The notes: a model not told the origin generated them from the letters alone. Positions 43,546-59,515 are shown, numbered from the stretch's first letter. The stretch is 64,000 nucleotides of DNA from Chlorokybus atmophyticus (GCA_009103225.1 RHPI01002836.1:234578-298577), one strand, 5' to 3'. Numbers and translations are program-made.

Positions 43546-46500
43546 TGACTGCAAGATTGCTTCAGGCATCCCGTGCTTGGACAGCCGACTGTTGATTTGG
43601 CCGGCACCAGCAATGAAGCGGCAGCTACACTTCACGAAAGGGAACAGTCAGGTGGACAGCCGACTTGCGATGTTGCCAGCACCAGCAGTGCCGCGAAAGC
43701 TCCACTTCAACATCAGGCTAATCCATAGCCGACTGTCAACATGCCCAGCTCCAGCAGCGCCGCAGCTGCTTCACTTCAGCATCAGTCGGATCAACAGCCG
43801 ACTGTTGACATGCCAATCGAAGACATGTTTGAGCCTCTTGGTAGCGATGATGATTATTCAGAACAGTAAGAAGTGTCCTACACAATTTGCTCTTGCCCGA
43901 GGTGCCATGGCAAGGTGAGCAATCAACTTGTTGCGCGCACAATTGTCGTACTGTAGCTGTCCATGTCTGGGAATGCTGCATGCCTGCGACTGTCCGTAGC
44001 GCCACCATGCGCGTCCGTAGCCCACCATGCGCGCACTTTCAGCATTGCCATCCATGCTACCTACATTGACAGTCGTATGTTGCGATTGGGCAGTGGGTTG
44101 AGTTGGAGACTTCATTGGCTCACATGCGACTGGACGAGGCAGCGCAAGAAAGTATGCACCCACCGCCAATGCCTTCAGCGCAATGTGATGCACCTCAACC
44201 CGGCATTTCTTGTCAACAACAGTCCTCGGAAACACCCACGCAAAAAATGCTGGACAAGTTCATGTCGTTGCTGACAGACTTGGAGGACTCTCATGCACAG
44301 CAATCACTGATCAACAACGTGCTGAAGACTGTTTTTGGTGCCGAAGACTCCACTGTACAGCTGGCCAAGGATCCCGCCTACGACCACAGTCAGCTCCGTA
44401 CTAATCTCCATGCCTTGCTCGGCCAGCGCAACCCCTCCGAGCCGGCTGACATCACGGCCGTCGATGCATTGCTAACTTCCATCGGAATGCCAGAGTCACA
44501 GCGATATACAGCATGCACACGATGCAATTATCTCTTTCCAGATGCCTATCCATCAGGCTACGGTGACTGCGAGGACAGCTGCCAAGACGACAGTCGCCAC
44601 AAGATTCTGAAACGCTTGTGGGAACAGCCGTGCGGAGGCGAATGCGGGCGCACGCGCAAGGAGTATATAGATTTTTTGTACACGCCCATTGGTCCAAGAC
44701 TCGGTCCGTGGCTGCAATGTCCTTCGATCGCACATGACAACCTTGCTGCTTGGCGAGACAAAGACACCTGGTTCAACGTGCCAGCAAACCATCCCCCAGC
44801 TCCTCAATGGGAAGCTTGGCATGGCAGCAAGTGGAGAGAATTGACTGCTTTTTGGGACTGCACGAAGACCATCCCTCTGCCAAACAAATGCGACTGTGGA
44901 CGCTACAATTGTGACATTGACATGTCGCAGCACAGCGATGGTTATCAGAAATGGCATTGCGAGTGCTCCTATGAGCATGAAGAGGCTGCGCAGCAGTGTA
45001 CTGGAGACCCACGCAACATAAGGCTCATGCTGCACAGTGATGGTTTCAGCTGCGCATCCACTACAAAGCGGAGCACCCTTGTCATCAACGTCGTTGTCCT
45101 CAATGGAGGCAAGCGCGTCAGCTCACAGGCGTCTTCCATCATGCCAGTAGTATTTGTCCCAGTTGACGAGCTACTCGACGCGGACAAGGACTGTCTGAAC
45201 CCGTTCATGAAGCCCATGGTGGATGAGTTGGAGGATTTGTACGCCATGGGCTTCCCCGCGCACTACGGTTTGGACTTCAGCCAGGTGGACATCAAGCTCC
45301 CTCATCGATTGGCTGGTACGCTCGCATGCATCTGTTTAGCAGTGCCACGCGCACGCAGCTGTTCTTGCGACTGTCATATGTATGGAATGCATTGCTATGC
45401 TTGTTTAAGCTCAGGACTGTCTTTGCGCTGTCAACTGCGACTGTCAATCTTATGCACTCCACTTCTATGCTTGTATGAGTTCGCTTGAGCAAGGCTGTCC
45501 ATGCGACTGTCAAGTCAGTGTGTCAAGTCTGCGTGTTGCTTCATTGGCTTACACATGCAGTTTGTGCGCCTGCCCATGTCCGACAGTCCATTCCAGATCC
45601 CATGTCCGACAGTCCATATCGACAGTCGCGGCTGTGTCCCGTGCATAGTCGCGTACGCGCGCTGCTGCGCACGAAGCAATGAGTCCTGATGCCTCCAATG
45701 GTTTGCAGGTGATAAGATTTTCCTGAGAGCCATGGTCATGAACATTGCCGGTGACAATCTAGCCCAAAGCGAGATGGGGCAATTTAAGAATGGCGGTTTA
45801 TGCGGTTGCAGGGCTTGTTGCCTGCTGGCAACTCATATCTGGCACTCTACTGTCACCAAAAAAGTCGCTCAAGATCCCAGCACTGGCAACGATGTTGTTG
45901 AAGAAACTCGGAGCAACAGGACCGACTTCCACTATGCTAGCAGCCGCTACCACAGTCGCCATCCATTTGCCAAAAGAACTGCAGAGGCCACATACCAACT
46001 GGCCGATGAAGTTGAAAGCACAGAAGATCCCAATCGCAAGAAAGAAAAGGCCAACAAGTATGGCGTCAACGGGCTGTCGCCTTTGTGGAGGCTTTGGCGG
46101 ATGTACAAGTTTGACCCATGTCAGGACACTTGGTCTTTGATACCATGCACACGCTAGCCGAAGGACTGGCCAAGAGCTTGACAGCCTGCACTCTGATGGA
46201 TGGTGGGGACGAGCAGGTCAGCAAAGCTGACATCGATTTTCGGTGTCCGTGATGAGAAGAGCAAGACCAAGAGAGGTGAAGAATGGTAATCGCTGGCCAC
46301 ATGGCCTCAGCAGTCGCCTTGGATGGTGGAAGGCGCAGGAGCACCAGTTCTTCGTGCAATTTGGTGTGCCCTATGTTTTTCACAAGCTGCTCAGCGAAGA
46401 AAGGAGAGATCTCGTCATGTGTCTCCACATGATCTTCCGCTTATTCTTTAACATCTCACGGCGCTTTGGTTGGGATTCAGACCGCCTGGAGCTCGCGGAT

Positions 46501-48294
46501 GCATTGCTCAGATAATGGAAGGTCAACAGCGAGATCTGCTTTGGCACCAATAAAAAGATTTTAGAGCACATTGCTAGAACTTGCCACCTGCTTGACAACA
46601 TCCGTAGACACGGCAGCCATGACGTGTTCTGGTGCTACGCCACTGAGCGCGCTGTGAAGCTGTATATCAACACCCCGTCCAACTGCAAGGATTACGAGAT
46701 CAGCTTTATGAAACATTCTGTCAGGAGATGGTTTGTGCGACTATTTGGCGTCATGCGTGACGATCAGCGTTTAGGCCTGCTGCTCTGCCATAGAGTTGGC
46801 AACGTACTGTCTACAATCTGCAAAACAGAATTCAGCGGGTCCACCTGGTATGAGGTCGCCACAATCAAGCACGCAGAGGATATTTGGGCGCTTGTGGAAG
46901 CATACCCCACCCTGGCACACTCCAGGCGCATCAAAGAACAAGGCATAGTGATTGGGCGAGGCAACACTCATTACGTCGCGAGCGACGGCTTGGTCGAGAG
47001 CATCTGTACACAAGAGAACATTGCCATTGGCACCTCGACACGGCGGACAATGCGCGATTACAAAGCCTACATGAGGGACGGCCTGGTATACAGGTGTGCT
47101 TTATATCTTGATTATGAATGCAGCACAGTTGTTATCGACAGTCCCACCAACGACTGTCACACAAACTGTCACTGGTGCGACTGTCCGTTATAGGATCTCA
47201 ATCTCTGATATATGCAGTCCCAGCATTGACAGCCGCGCAGACTGTCAATGCTGAGACTGTCAAACAGCGAGTGACAGACATTCTCTCTCTCTCTCACACA
47301 CAGGCGCAACTGCAAAGATGCTGTGATGCTGGATGGAAACAGGCCAGCCATCGTCAACAAAATCTTCATGTTCTTTAACACCGAGTACCATGTGTACATT
47401 GCTGTCAACCGCTACAGCCTGCAAAAAGATGCTGCTGGAAATCAATGCATGGATGCAGACTCCGGTGCCTTGCATGTGGGGCGTTTGGAAAACACCAACA
47501 TTCTTGTCCGAGGCCACCAGCTGCTGCGCAAAGCGTGGATGCTGACGGAGAGACCAAGGCTGCTCCCCTACATGCTGGCTTACGATTTCAGCAACCCAGA
47601 GCTGCGATTGCGAGCAGCTGATATACCTCTGCCAGTATGGCCTGAAACCGGGGATGTGCTGCTTGTGAGACATGAGGATGAGAAGAAGTCGGTCTTTGAC
47701 TTTCGCGTGCCAACTGACCCACCAGCACCTGTATCTAATGATCCTCCGCCATGGATTGTTATTGTTCGACAGCCTCAAGTTGACGATGAAGGCAATATGT
47801 TGGTTGACCTGAAGCCTGCTCTTAGATCAGCGAGTGCTCGCCAAGGCCTACCGCGGTGGGTGGTCAATAAGGACTGTCGCAACCAGAAGGTGTCACCCAT
47901 TGCGGTCAAGAGGAAGCTCAACTGGCAGCAAGTTGATCAAGGCAGATGGCAAGAGCAGCCGACAACTGAGGTTGTGCGTATGTTTTACGACAGGCACATC
48001 ATGTACTACAAAGCAGGCGAGGCTGAGGCAGGTACGCAACACTTGTCTCATCAGTGTTGTTCCTGACAGTCTCATGGACAGTCGGCTGTCCATAGGACTG
48101 TCAGGTAACAACACTATCAGTGTGTGTTTTTGGCACAAGGCATTACACAAGGCATTACGAAGCGCATTGGTTAGTGTGAGTAACACACTTGTACATTTCA
48201 CGTATTATGTACACAAGGAAGGGTCAAGCGTACCAGCAGATCTACTTGCAACGCGCAAAGGCCAACTGCTAGGCAACTTACACTAAAGCTATAA
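43546..48294 (+). pseudogene. CACTA/Tnp2-type transposase, multi-exon
   Basis: Inferred exons: about 43546-43867 (three imperfect repeats of QPTVD.ASTSSAAAASLQHQ type), 44093-45314, 45709 to about 46230, about 46234-47093, 47303-48013 and a short basic last exon to TAA at 48292. Cys clusters in exon 2 (CTRCNYLFP, CDCGRYNC) precede HSDGF, the first catalytic Asp (45039). IAGDN holds the second (45753). FDTMHTLAEGL matches the DxMH block of the Tnp2 family, and ATERAVK (46645) carries the likely Glu. Breaks: TAG in the first repeat exon, a one-base shift before DTMH (about 46125), a frame change near 46235 and TAA at 46513. It would cut at the CACAC ends. The introns are full of GACTGTC. Confidence 0.75.
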
Positions 48295-49489
48295 ACCAGG
48301 GAAACATCAACCAGCATCAGGAGGAGGAGGTGGAGGACGAGGAGGACCAGCAGCAGCACCAGCAGCAGGAGGAGGAGAAGGAGGAGGACGAGGAGGTCTT
48401 GGTATGGAGCACTGAGCGCGGTAGCTGCTGAGGGCTAATACACCTGCGGGGGTTTGCAACCACGCCCATGCAGCGCCATAGTCCATTGGACGCTGTAGCT
48501 GATACAATGGCGCTGCCGCTAGTCCTCGAAATGAAGCCATCCCTTCGTCAAGGTCACGGAGGTGGTGCACAAATGTTGATAGCATGACAACCATTACGTC
48601 AAACATGGAAATTAGGGTAGCGCGCCTTGTGATTTCGGGTTCCTGCAAGATGCCAGTGTAGTGCGACTCGGCGTTCCTATAGAAGTCCCAGAACCCACTG
48701 GCACCTTGTTGAAAGCCAGTGAATGGAATGGCACTCCGTTGTGATTGCTGCCACGCCTGCCTGATTTGAGCTGCACGCCATATGACGATACCCGGCCATT
48801 CGACTGGGTCCTCCCGAAATCTTTGTGGCCAATCGTCAAAGAGCTGAGTGTTTGGCAAACGGCCCAACACTATTGTACGTTCGTAGTTTCGCAGTGCAAA
48901 AAATTGGTTGGAGACCTCACGCGCCCACTCCTTGATTCTGCCGATGAGGTATTGCACATGATCCTGTGCTACCTGCTGGAGCTGTGCTCTGTGATCTGCC
49001 ACCTGCTTGTCCAGCTGTTCTTTAAGGTCTCTCACCTGCTTGTCTAAAGCTTCTGCACCTGCTAGCGCTTCATTTTTTCAGCTTTTCGTCAACGCATAGG
49101 TCGACAGCCCCTCCGACAGCCTCTGATGTTGAAGGCACTGCAGCCAGCCTCTGTTCCAACTTTTGATAGTGGGTTTGCGCCTCTGCCAGCTGCCGCTCTG
49201 CTTCATTAGCTCTTCTTGTCGCGGCATCGACAGCCGCTGCATCGACAGCCCCTCCAACGGCCTCTGATGCTGACTGCCTCGCCGCTTGCTGTGCTACCTC
49301 CTGCTACAGCTGGCGAATGCGCTGCCGAGAACTCTCCATCTCTTCCCCAATCTTGGCGCCCGCAGAGGAGCTAGAGGCCATTGCCAGCATGCGCGATTGC
49401 AAATCAAAGTTTCGCAATTCGAGGCCGCGAATCTGGGCGTCAATTGATGCCGCACGCTCCTTGGCGGCTTCGAGTGCTGTAGCCAACTC

Positions 49490-49760
49490 CTCTTGCAGTT
49501 TGGCGACCTCAACATCGGTGGTTGCAGCCCTCTGCTGCAACTCCTCCCTCTCCTTGCGCAGGTCGTCCACCTGAGAGTTGGAAGCGGCAGCCCTCTGCTG
49601 CAACTCCTCCCTCTCCTTGCGCAGGTTGTCCACCTGAGAGTTGGAAGCGGCAGCCCTCTGCTGCAACTCCGCCAATTCCTTTTGTAGCTTGGCGACCTCA
49701 GAGTTGGAAGCTGCAGCCCTCTGCTCCGCATGCTCCAAATCCTTGCGCACATTGTTGACC
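49490..49760 (-). repeat. 63 bp coding repeat of the coiled coil
   Basis: Three to four 21-codon units (ELQQRAAASNSQVD-LRKERE), with flanking degenerate copies. Each unit is three heptads. Confidence 0.8.
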
Positions 49761-50172
49761 TCAGCATCGGTTAATGCAGCCCTCTGCTCCGTCTCCTCCA
49801 AATCATTGCGCAGCTTGGCAATAACAGCATCTGGTGCCCCAGCCCTCTGCTCCAACTCCTGGAATTCTTTCGCAGCTCGGCTAAGAGTAGGTTGAACTCA
49901 TCGTTTGTTCTTGATGCTGTCTTCATCGTCTCCTCCAACTCCTTGCGCACCCGGGCGACCTCAGTGTTGGCATCTGCAGCCCTCTGTTGCGTCTCCTGTA
50001 ACTCCTTGCGAAGGATTGCAACCTGTTGCTGCGACTCCGCTACTTCAAGGTCAAGAGTACGCTGGTAATACTGCTTGCGCGCCTCGTTCACACTGACTAG
50101 GCTGGTCTGCAGGTTGTCACGAGTTGCAAGAACGCGCTCTTGTCCTTGCTGTCGCACATAGACATCAAGTAA

Positions 50173-50485
50173 NNNNNNNNNNNNNNNNNNNNNNNNNNNN
50201 NNNNNNNNNNNNNNNNNNNNNNNNNNNNNNNNNNNNNNNNNNNNNNNNNNNNNNNNNNNNNNNNNNNNNNNNNNNNNNNNNNNNNNNNNNNNNNNNNNNN
50301 NNNNNNNNNNNNNNNNNNNNNNNNNNNNNNNNNNNNNNNNNNNNNNNNNNNNNNNNNNNNNNNNNNNNNNNNNNNNNNNNNNNNNNNNNNNNNNNNNNNN
50401 NNNNNNNNNNNNNNNNNNNNNNNNNNNNNNNNNNNNNNNNNNNNNNNNNNNNNNNNNNNNNCCCCCCCCCCCCCCCCCCCCCCCC
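50173..50485. other. Assembly gap and poly(C) run
   Basis: 289 Ns followed by 24 Cs (a Gly run if coding). The true sequence of this part of the coiled-coil gene is unknown. Confidence 0.95.
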
Positions 50486-51739
50486 TTCTTCTACAATGAC
50501 TGTACGCGATGCAATTATTCTCACCAATGCTTGTCTTGTAAGCCCGAGGGCGAATGACAGCTGTTTTGCAGAAATATCCACAGCGTTTGCCACTTCCTCG
50601 TTCAATTTCGATGCGTCATTGACGGGCTTGCGGTGCTCCTCGTGGGCCTTCTTAAAACCTTCAATTGTATCACGCGCTGCTGCTAGAGCCTCCTCTCCAG
50701 CTTGTGGCCGCACAGCTGGTGGAGCTTGCCGTGCAGGAGTGTCTAGCTGAAGGGGACGTTTCTTCTCAGCTGGGGGTGTAGACATGGGGGCACTTGTTCT
50801 CTCTCTCTTTCTCTTGGCAGATGGACAGGGACTGTCATGGAGACTGTCGTGAGGTGGACTGTGGTGAGGTGGACTGTCGGCTGGTGGACTGTCCGCGCAG
50901 CTGTCATAAGGTGGACTGTCCTTGGGACTGTGGGGAGGTGGAGTGTCAGGTGGAGGATTTTCACGCTCAGCTTGTCTCTCCAACCAGGTCTTCAATGGTG
51001 GAGGTGCGGGGTGCAAGGGCACTCTCAACTGATGGAGATGATCGTCGTATGAATGGGGAGTATCAGGGTTGTTGATTGCCACCAACAAAGATGCTGCAGC
51101 TTGTGCCTCCGCCCGTGTGTCAGCTTCGCTCTGCTCTTTTACAAGTGTACGCACAATGTCCCGCTTAAGTTCGTCAAGCCACTCCTTTCTGGACTTCTTG
51201 AAGCCCTTCTGCAGCATACCCCGGATCTTTCTCTCCCAATCCTTTTCCCAGTCCTCTCCCTTCAGTGCCAATGCTGTCGCCTGCCTGGTGAGAGCCCCCT
51301 CTCTGGTTTTCAATGAATGCTGTCTGAGTTTTGTGCATCTCGGCAGTCTTTCTCTGGATACCAGCGACCTTTTCCTGCAAAAACAGGTAACAATTGAAGC
51401 AAATGTGTGAAGTGAAAGGTGCACCACATGCTGACGTACCCTGATCACGTTCTCTTGTTCTATCCGTAGGTCTAACTCCCTAATGACTTGTTTTAGGGCG
51501 TCGACTTGTCTGTTTGCGGCCTCTTTAATTTCGTGGGCAGCATCATAAACCGCTTTACAGAAATGAACAGATATTTGACGCTGAATATGGGCTTCAGAAT
51601 CTATCTGTTGACACATGCACGTGATCTTGGTTGTTAGCATACATGTCATAGTGCATGCAAGTGCACTGCGACAGGAATGCAAACAATTGACTGTCGATAA
51701 GACTGTCGGAGAGACTGTCATTGTTGGAAGACTGTCAGT

Positions 51740-52139
51740 GTTGAGATCCGGACTAGCCCACTCGGCTAGCCTCGCGCGAGGCTAGCCGAGTGGGCTAGTC
51801 CGGATCTTAACAAAAGGTGGGGCCCTGCGACCCGGCCATTTAAGGCCTTTCATTGTTCATTCGTCAAGCAGCGGCCTGTCCCCAAGCGTGCTTGGCGCGC
51901 GGTAGCCTCCGTCCCTGGCTGTCTTACAACGAGCGCGCGAGCTACTGCGGCGGCTTCACTTGCCGCGCTGAATTGTGGAGCAGTGCCAAAAATCGGGCTC
52001 TCTCTCACTGCCAATTTGCAGTGCGCCCGGTGGGACTTGAACTCAGGTCGCTAGGGCAGCACCTTTTATTGAAATCCGGACTAGCCCACTCGGCTAGCCT
52101 CGCGCGAGGCTAGCCGAATGGGCTAGTCCGGATCTCAAC
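51740..52139. mobile_element. 400 bp fold-back element with palindromic ends
   Basis: Ends GTTGAGATCCGG...CCGGATCTCAAC are flanked by AGT on both sides (51737-51739 and 52140-52142). Each end is itself a long palindrome: 51744-51807 is perfect over 64 bp, and 52074-52133 differs at one position. The 270 bp between them has no gene. It lies in an intron of the SET gene. Confidence 0.8.
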
Positions 52140-54521
52140 AGTCAGTACAACTCACCATTCTTGTCTTTGCGTCCGCATTGGGCATGCTGAAGACACGCTG
52201 GACCATACGCATGGAATATGCGAAGTCAATCTCGCCCAGCTGCCTTGGTGGCTTGCTGGTAAGCAATCACATAGCGTCCTCCGTGGTCAACTTCCAACTT
52301 CTCGCAAGCCTCTGCGCCGCATCCTCCGTTTGCCACAGTTGGGTCTGCCAGTAAAGAAGGCAAGTTAGCTTCCAGTGTCACAGTTGTGGAGTCGTTAACA
52401 GTCTCGCATTGACAGTCGCACTAACAAGGCATGCAAACTGGGCATGCAGCAATGCAATCACACTTACTTGGTCTGTCTGCCCGTCTGTTGGCGCAGGGAA
52501 AGGGGTGTAGTCTAAGAGTAGCTCCTCCCCTGCCTTGATGTCCCTAGTCGCATACACAGTGACAGCTTGGTGGCCGACGTCATTGAAGTCCGAGTAGAAC
52601 ATGACGTTGGGCTGAGTGTGCCCATGTGCGGAGTTGATGTAAGCCGCTACACAGCCAGTGCGGGGGTGCCTGTCGATGACAACCTGATATTGGCTTAGTG
52701 TATCTGGTGGAAACAGGTTGACGTGATATCGCCGGTGGTGTCATATGTCGCTGATTTGCTGGTAACAATGCAATACCTCCTCCATCTCCTGTTGCTTGAA
52801 CCATTTGCCGTCATATGGCAACAGGTAAGCCTCTGCACAGATGCGCACAAGTCATGAGTGATCCGCGAGTACACAGAGAGACATGCACACAAAGATACAC
52901 ACGCACACACGTGCACGTACTGTTTGGAATGTCTTCGCAGGCAAACAGTCTCAGTCCAGCACCAGTGATGGTTGAGTCCTTGATTAACCAGTTGTGCTTA
53001 AGATACTTGAAGTGCTCGTTGACTTGGATGCGTGTGGATGCTCTTGCATCCTCCACATTATCCAGTCTCCACAGCTGGTGCTTGTCTCCAACGCTACGAT
53101 GGATGAGCTTGAGGTTTGGTATCTCCCGGTCAGTCTGTTTAATGCAGTGATAAGTAACCATCAGACTCTAGCGCAAAGACAAACACAGACCATTACATTT
53201 GCATAGGTTGTCATGATATGTTCTCACCCTTAAGTAGTCAGCAGAAAGTTTGAGTGGCGCTTTAGAACCTGTTGAGGGGTAGCGTTTCACCTGGAATTTG
53301 TTCATCTCTTCAAGAGCACTGGCGAATTCCGCTGCATAATCCACCGCTGCGGCTTGGCGACGCCCTGAGGGTTTCCGCTTCGGTGGACTGGGTATCGCAC
53401 CCTCCTTGTCCTCGTCCTTGTCCTCGTCCTCGTCCTCGTCCTCATGCTGTGGTTCTCTTGCTACTCCTGCTCCTCGAGATCGTGTTGCTCTGCGTGTCTA
53501 GGTATGCATAGCCGCCAGCTGTTGCATTTCTTCGTACAGTTCTTTGGTCTGAAACGTGGCAGGGTTAGTACGCATGTTGCAGTATGGTTTTATTGCTGTT
53601 GTGCAAATTCAGCAACTCACATATCCTGGAATAGCCTTGATGTCTGCCATCTTGCAGTGCTTCAAGTTTGGGACTGTGGGATTGGGGTAAGGGGGCAGTT
53701 GCTCATCCTGCAGCACGCCGCTGCTGGCGAGTTGCATTGTGCGTTCAAACATGTCACGAAACTTCAAGTAGTCCAAGAATACAACGGTTGCACTCATATT
53801 ACAACCGATATGCGCAGGATTCAAGCAACGGCTGTCAAGTATCTGCACCATGCGCCAATGCGCTGTACGCACGCGCAAGGCACAGATCATTGACAGTCCA
53901 GGCAGGATGTTGCAAAAACTTGGATCAAGAATGCCTGAGGGTTCCTACCCTGATGGATTGCTGGATTTCCTCTGCCAACTTTTCGAGTGTAGCCTTGTCC
54001 TCCCTCCCTCCCTTATTGCTGAGCACGCGCATCATTTGACACAGAGCACCATTCCGGTGCTGTGCGATTTTCGTGGGCTTGGTCTCTCCCATGCCAGGTT
54101 GGCCGTTTGCATCACGGTGACCAGCGTGCACGCTGTTCATACAGTAAAGGCAGCCCCATATAAACTGCGGCGCTGTGGACGACCTCCTTCGAGCCATGGT
54201 GTACTGCATGGGACTGTCCACTATGCCAAGAGACTGTCGACGCCTACCCAACAGCACCCTGAACCAAACCCTTCACCCCCAATCTTCGCTCAACAACAAC
54301 AACAACCATGCCAAAGGTCTTGCAACGCTTGTGTACGCCGCCAACCCACAAACAGCCGTCAATTCCTAGGCGAGTTCAACCCTAATTTACCGACAGCCGC
54401 GTCGCTCTCTTGGCGAGTTGCATTGTTGCGCTACTTGTGCGGCTTGTGTGGCTTGTACGAACTCACAACGCTTGTGCGGCTTGTGCGGTTGTTTATGTAA
54501 GGCACTGGTCCGACAGTCCCT

Positions 54522-54830
54522 GTTGACAGTCGACAGCTTGGGTTGCTCACTTGCTGTGGTGCCAGGACACTTGCACTTCTGCTGTGCTGTTTGCCAGTTG
54601 ATTTCAGCTGTTGAAAGGTGAGCAGGTTGCTTGCAAGCTTGAATGCTTGCTTGCTTGCATGACAGTCTCTGTTGACAGTCGACAGCTTGGGTTGCTCACT
54701 TGCTGTGGTGCCAGGACACTTGCACTTCTGCTGTGCTGTTTGCCAGTTGATTTCAGCTGTTGAAAGGTGAGCAGGTTGCTTGCAAGCTTGAATGCTTGCT
54801 TGCTTGCATGACAGTCTCTGTTAACAGTTG
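54522..54830. repeat. 149 bp tandem repeat between divergent genes
   Basis: Two full copies (54522 and 54671) and the start of a third (54820), each beginning GTTGACAGTCGACAGCTTGG. They lie between the SET gene start (54197) and the gene Y start (54911), where a shared promoter is expected. I see no TATA box. Confidence 0.85.
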
Positions 54831-54910
54831 ACAGCTTGGGTTGCCCCAAGTGTGAAGTCAAACTGTTTGCTCCAAGTTTAGTTGTTTGTTCAGGCAGTCC
54901 AACTGACACC

Positions 54911-58153
<3,243 letters not shown>

Positions 58154-58559
58154 TGGGTGGTTTACTGTGCTACAGTTGCATGTGTGTGTCAACACTATAT
58201 GTCTTGTGTAAACACAGGTAGACTTACAGTTGTTTTGCAAACATTTGATGCACGAGTTGGCTGCAGGGGCTGTCCACAGAGGCTGTTAAACAAGGGTGTC
58301 CCTGGCTCCTGAGGTTGGGAGTCAGCACACAATGTGAAAAGATGGGAGTGGCTTCACATGGGGTCCAGCTGCCCAGGCGAAGGTGCAACACAACAAAGCT
58401 GTTGTCAGCTGCGACTGTCAACAGCAGCGTGCAGTGCATGTAGGAGACTGTAGGTATAGTACATGACGCTAGCTTAATACTGATGATCATGATCAGACTG
58501 TCCTTTGCCAGTCCATTCCAGCATTTTTGTGAATTGTATGCGTGGCGGATTGTATGCAC

Positions 58560-59128
58560 CAGGCATGGTGCATGCAACAGCACGCACACCATGCATGGCT
58601 TCCATGCATGTGACATCATGACATACCATGATTGGTGCACCAAATCAAGGTAGACCGCACCATGTATGGTGCGGTGCCTGGCAGGACCATACGTGGTGCC
58701 GCTTGTGGACCATGTATGCGCAACACCTTGTCGGTAGCCATGGACCATTCATGGTGCGACTGTCGACCAGACTGGCACCATATGTGGTCCACTGTGCAAG
58801 GAGGGCAGCGCACCATGATTGGTCCAGGCAATCTCAGTAACAAACATGACTCGCAGTCCGTATCCATGGACCATGTATGGTGCGACTGTCAGTCACCGGA
58901 CATGAAGCAAGCAACAAACCATGGATGGTCCACTGTTCCAGGGGGCATCGCACCATGCATGGTCCATAAATTTCATGCATACTGGCCACCATGCCTGGTG
59001 CGTCCCAAGGGACAATGGTACCATTCACGTGAAATTCGGACCATGCATGGTCCGACTCTCCATGAAAGCCGGACCATACATGGTCCGTCAATTTCACTTA
59101 GCAGGGGAAAATCCCGATCCTGCGTCAC
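58560..59128. repeat. Right subterminal palindrome array of the giant element
   Basis: More than ten ATGCATGG/ATGTATGG-centred palindromes with ACCA/TGGT or GGACCA/TGGTCC arms. The last 180 bp (from about 58990) match 37090-37274 of the small derivative. 58154-58560 has no gene that I can see. Confidence 0.85.
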
Positions 59129-59163
59129 GGACCATTCATGGTCCTTGAACGTCAATCCGTGTG
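59129..59163 (-). repeat. Right terminal inverted repeat of the giant element
   Basis: GGACCATTCATGGTCC followed by TTGAACGTCAATCCGTGTG, then the duplicated TAG. Confidence 0.92.
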
Positions 59164-59502
59164 TAGATATCTGCAGTAGGCTAGGAGCATTCTCCTGTAT
59201 GGGGCTGCCTAGGGTATATAGGCCGCGGGACAGCCGCCAGAGACTAGACCGGACAGATCAGACTAGACAGACCTAGAGTTTGCAGTAGATGCACTTACGA
59301 GAGTCTTGGTCTCCCTGTTGCAGTGTGTGACTTGTACCCTTGTGCTTACTTTGTGTGTGTGCATGCATACATGCAGTAGAAGGTCTGCATTTGTGTGAGC
59401 AGCTTTGTGCTCGTTAGCTGCATAGCTACACTGTGTGTGTAGAGTCTCAACTCAACACCCTGCTCTCTATACAGCACTGATTGGCAGAAGTCTCTGCCAA
59501 CA
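59164..59502 (+). repeat. Right part of the split family 2 5' LTR
   Basis: It resumes at TAGATATCTGCAG and includes the TATATA box (59215-59220). It ends CTGCCAACA. Confidence 0.92.
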
Positions 59503-59515
59503 GGTTATGGGCCCA
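59503..59515 (+). other. Primer-binding site, copia family 2 copy 2
   Basis: GGTTATGGGCCCA after the LTR. Confidence 0.75.

Larger units (their letters stand above)
48307..54197 (-). pseudogene. SET-domain and coiled-coil gene carried by the giant element
   Basis: It starts MARRRSSTAPQF at 54197. Exons: 54197-53949, 53842-53632, 53548-53228 (acidic run, then PKRKPSGRR), 53167-52921, 52832-52468, 52344-52156, 51604-51440, then 51374 leftward across an N gap to the stop at 48307. All have GT donors and AG acceptors, and the phases I checked fit. The SET domain spans two exons: KDSTITGAGLRLFACEDIPN, then LLPYDGKW, CVAAYINSAHGHTQPNV and ATRDIKAGEELLLDYTPF (the NHxxxPN-like and ELxxDY motifs of lysine methyltransferases). 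The C-terminal half is a Lys/Glu coiled coil with 21-residue repeats (EELQQRAAASNSQVD) and a Pro-rich end. In-frame stops (about 53500, 52745 and 52250) and a shift near 51300 break it. Whether both halves form one protein is inferred. Confidence 0.65.

Noticed and set aside
51960-52065. tRNA-like B box (GAGTTCAAGTCCC on the minus strand) in the fold-back element
   Set aside because: No A box at the right distance and the T-stem does not pair.
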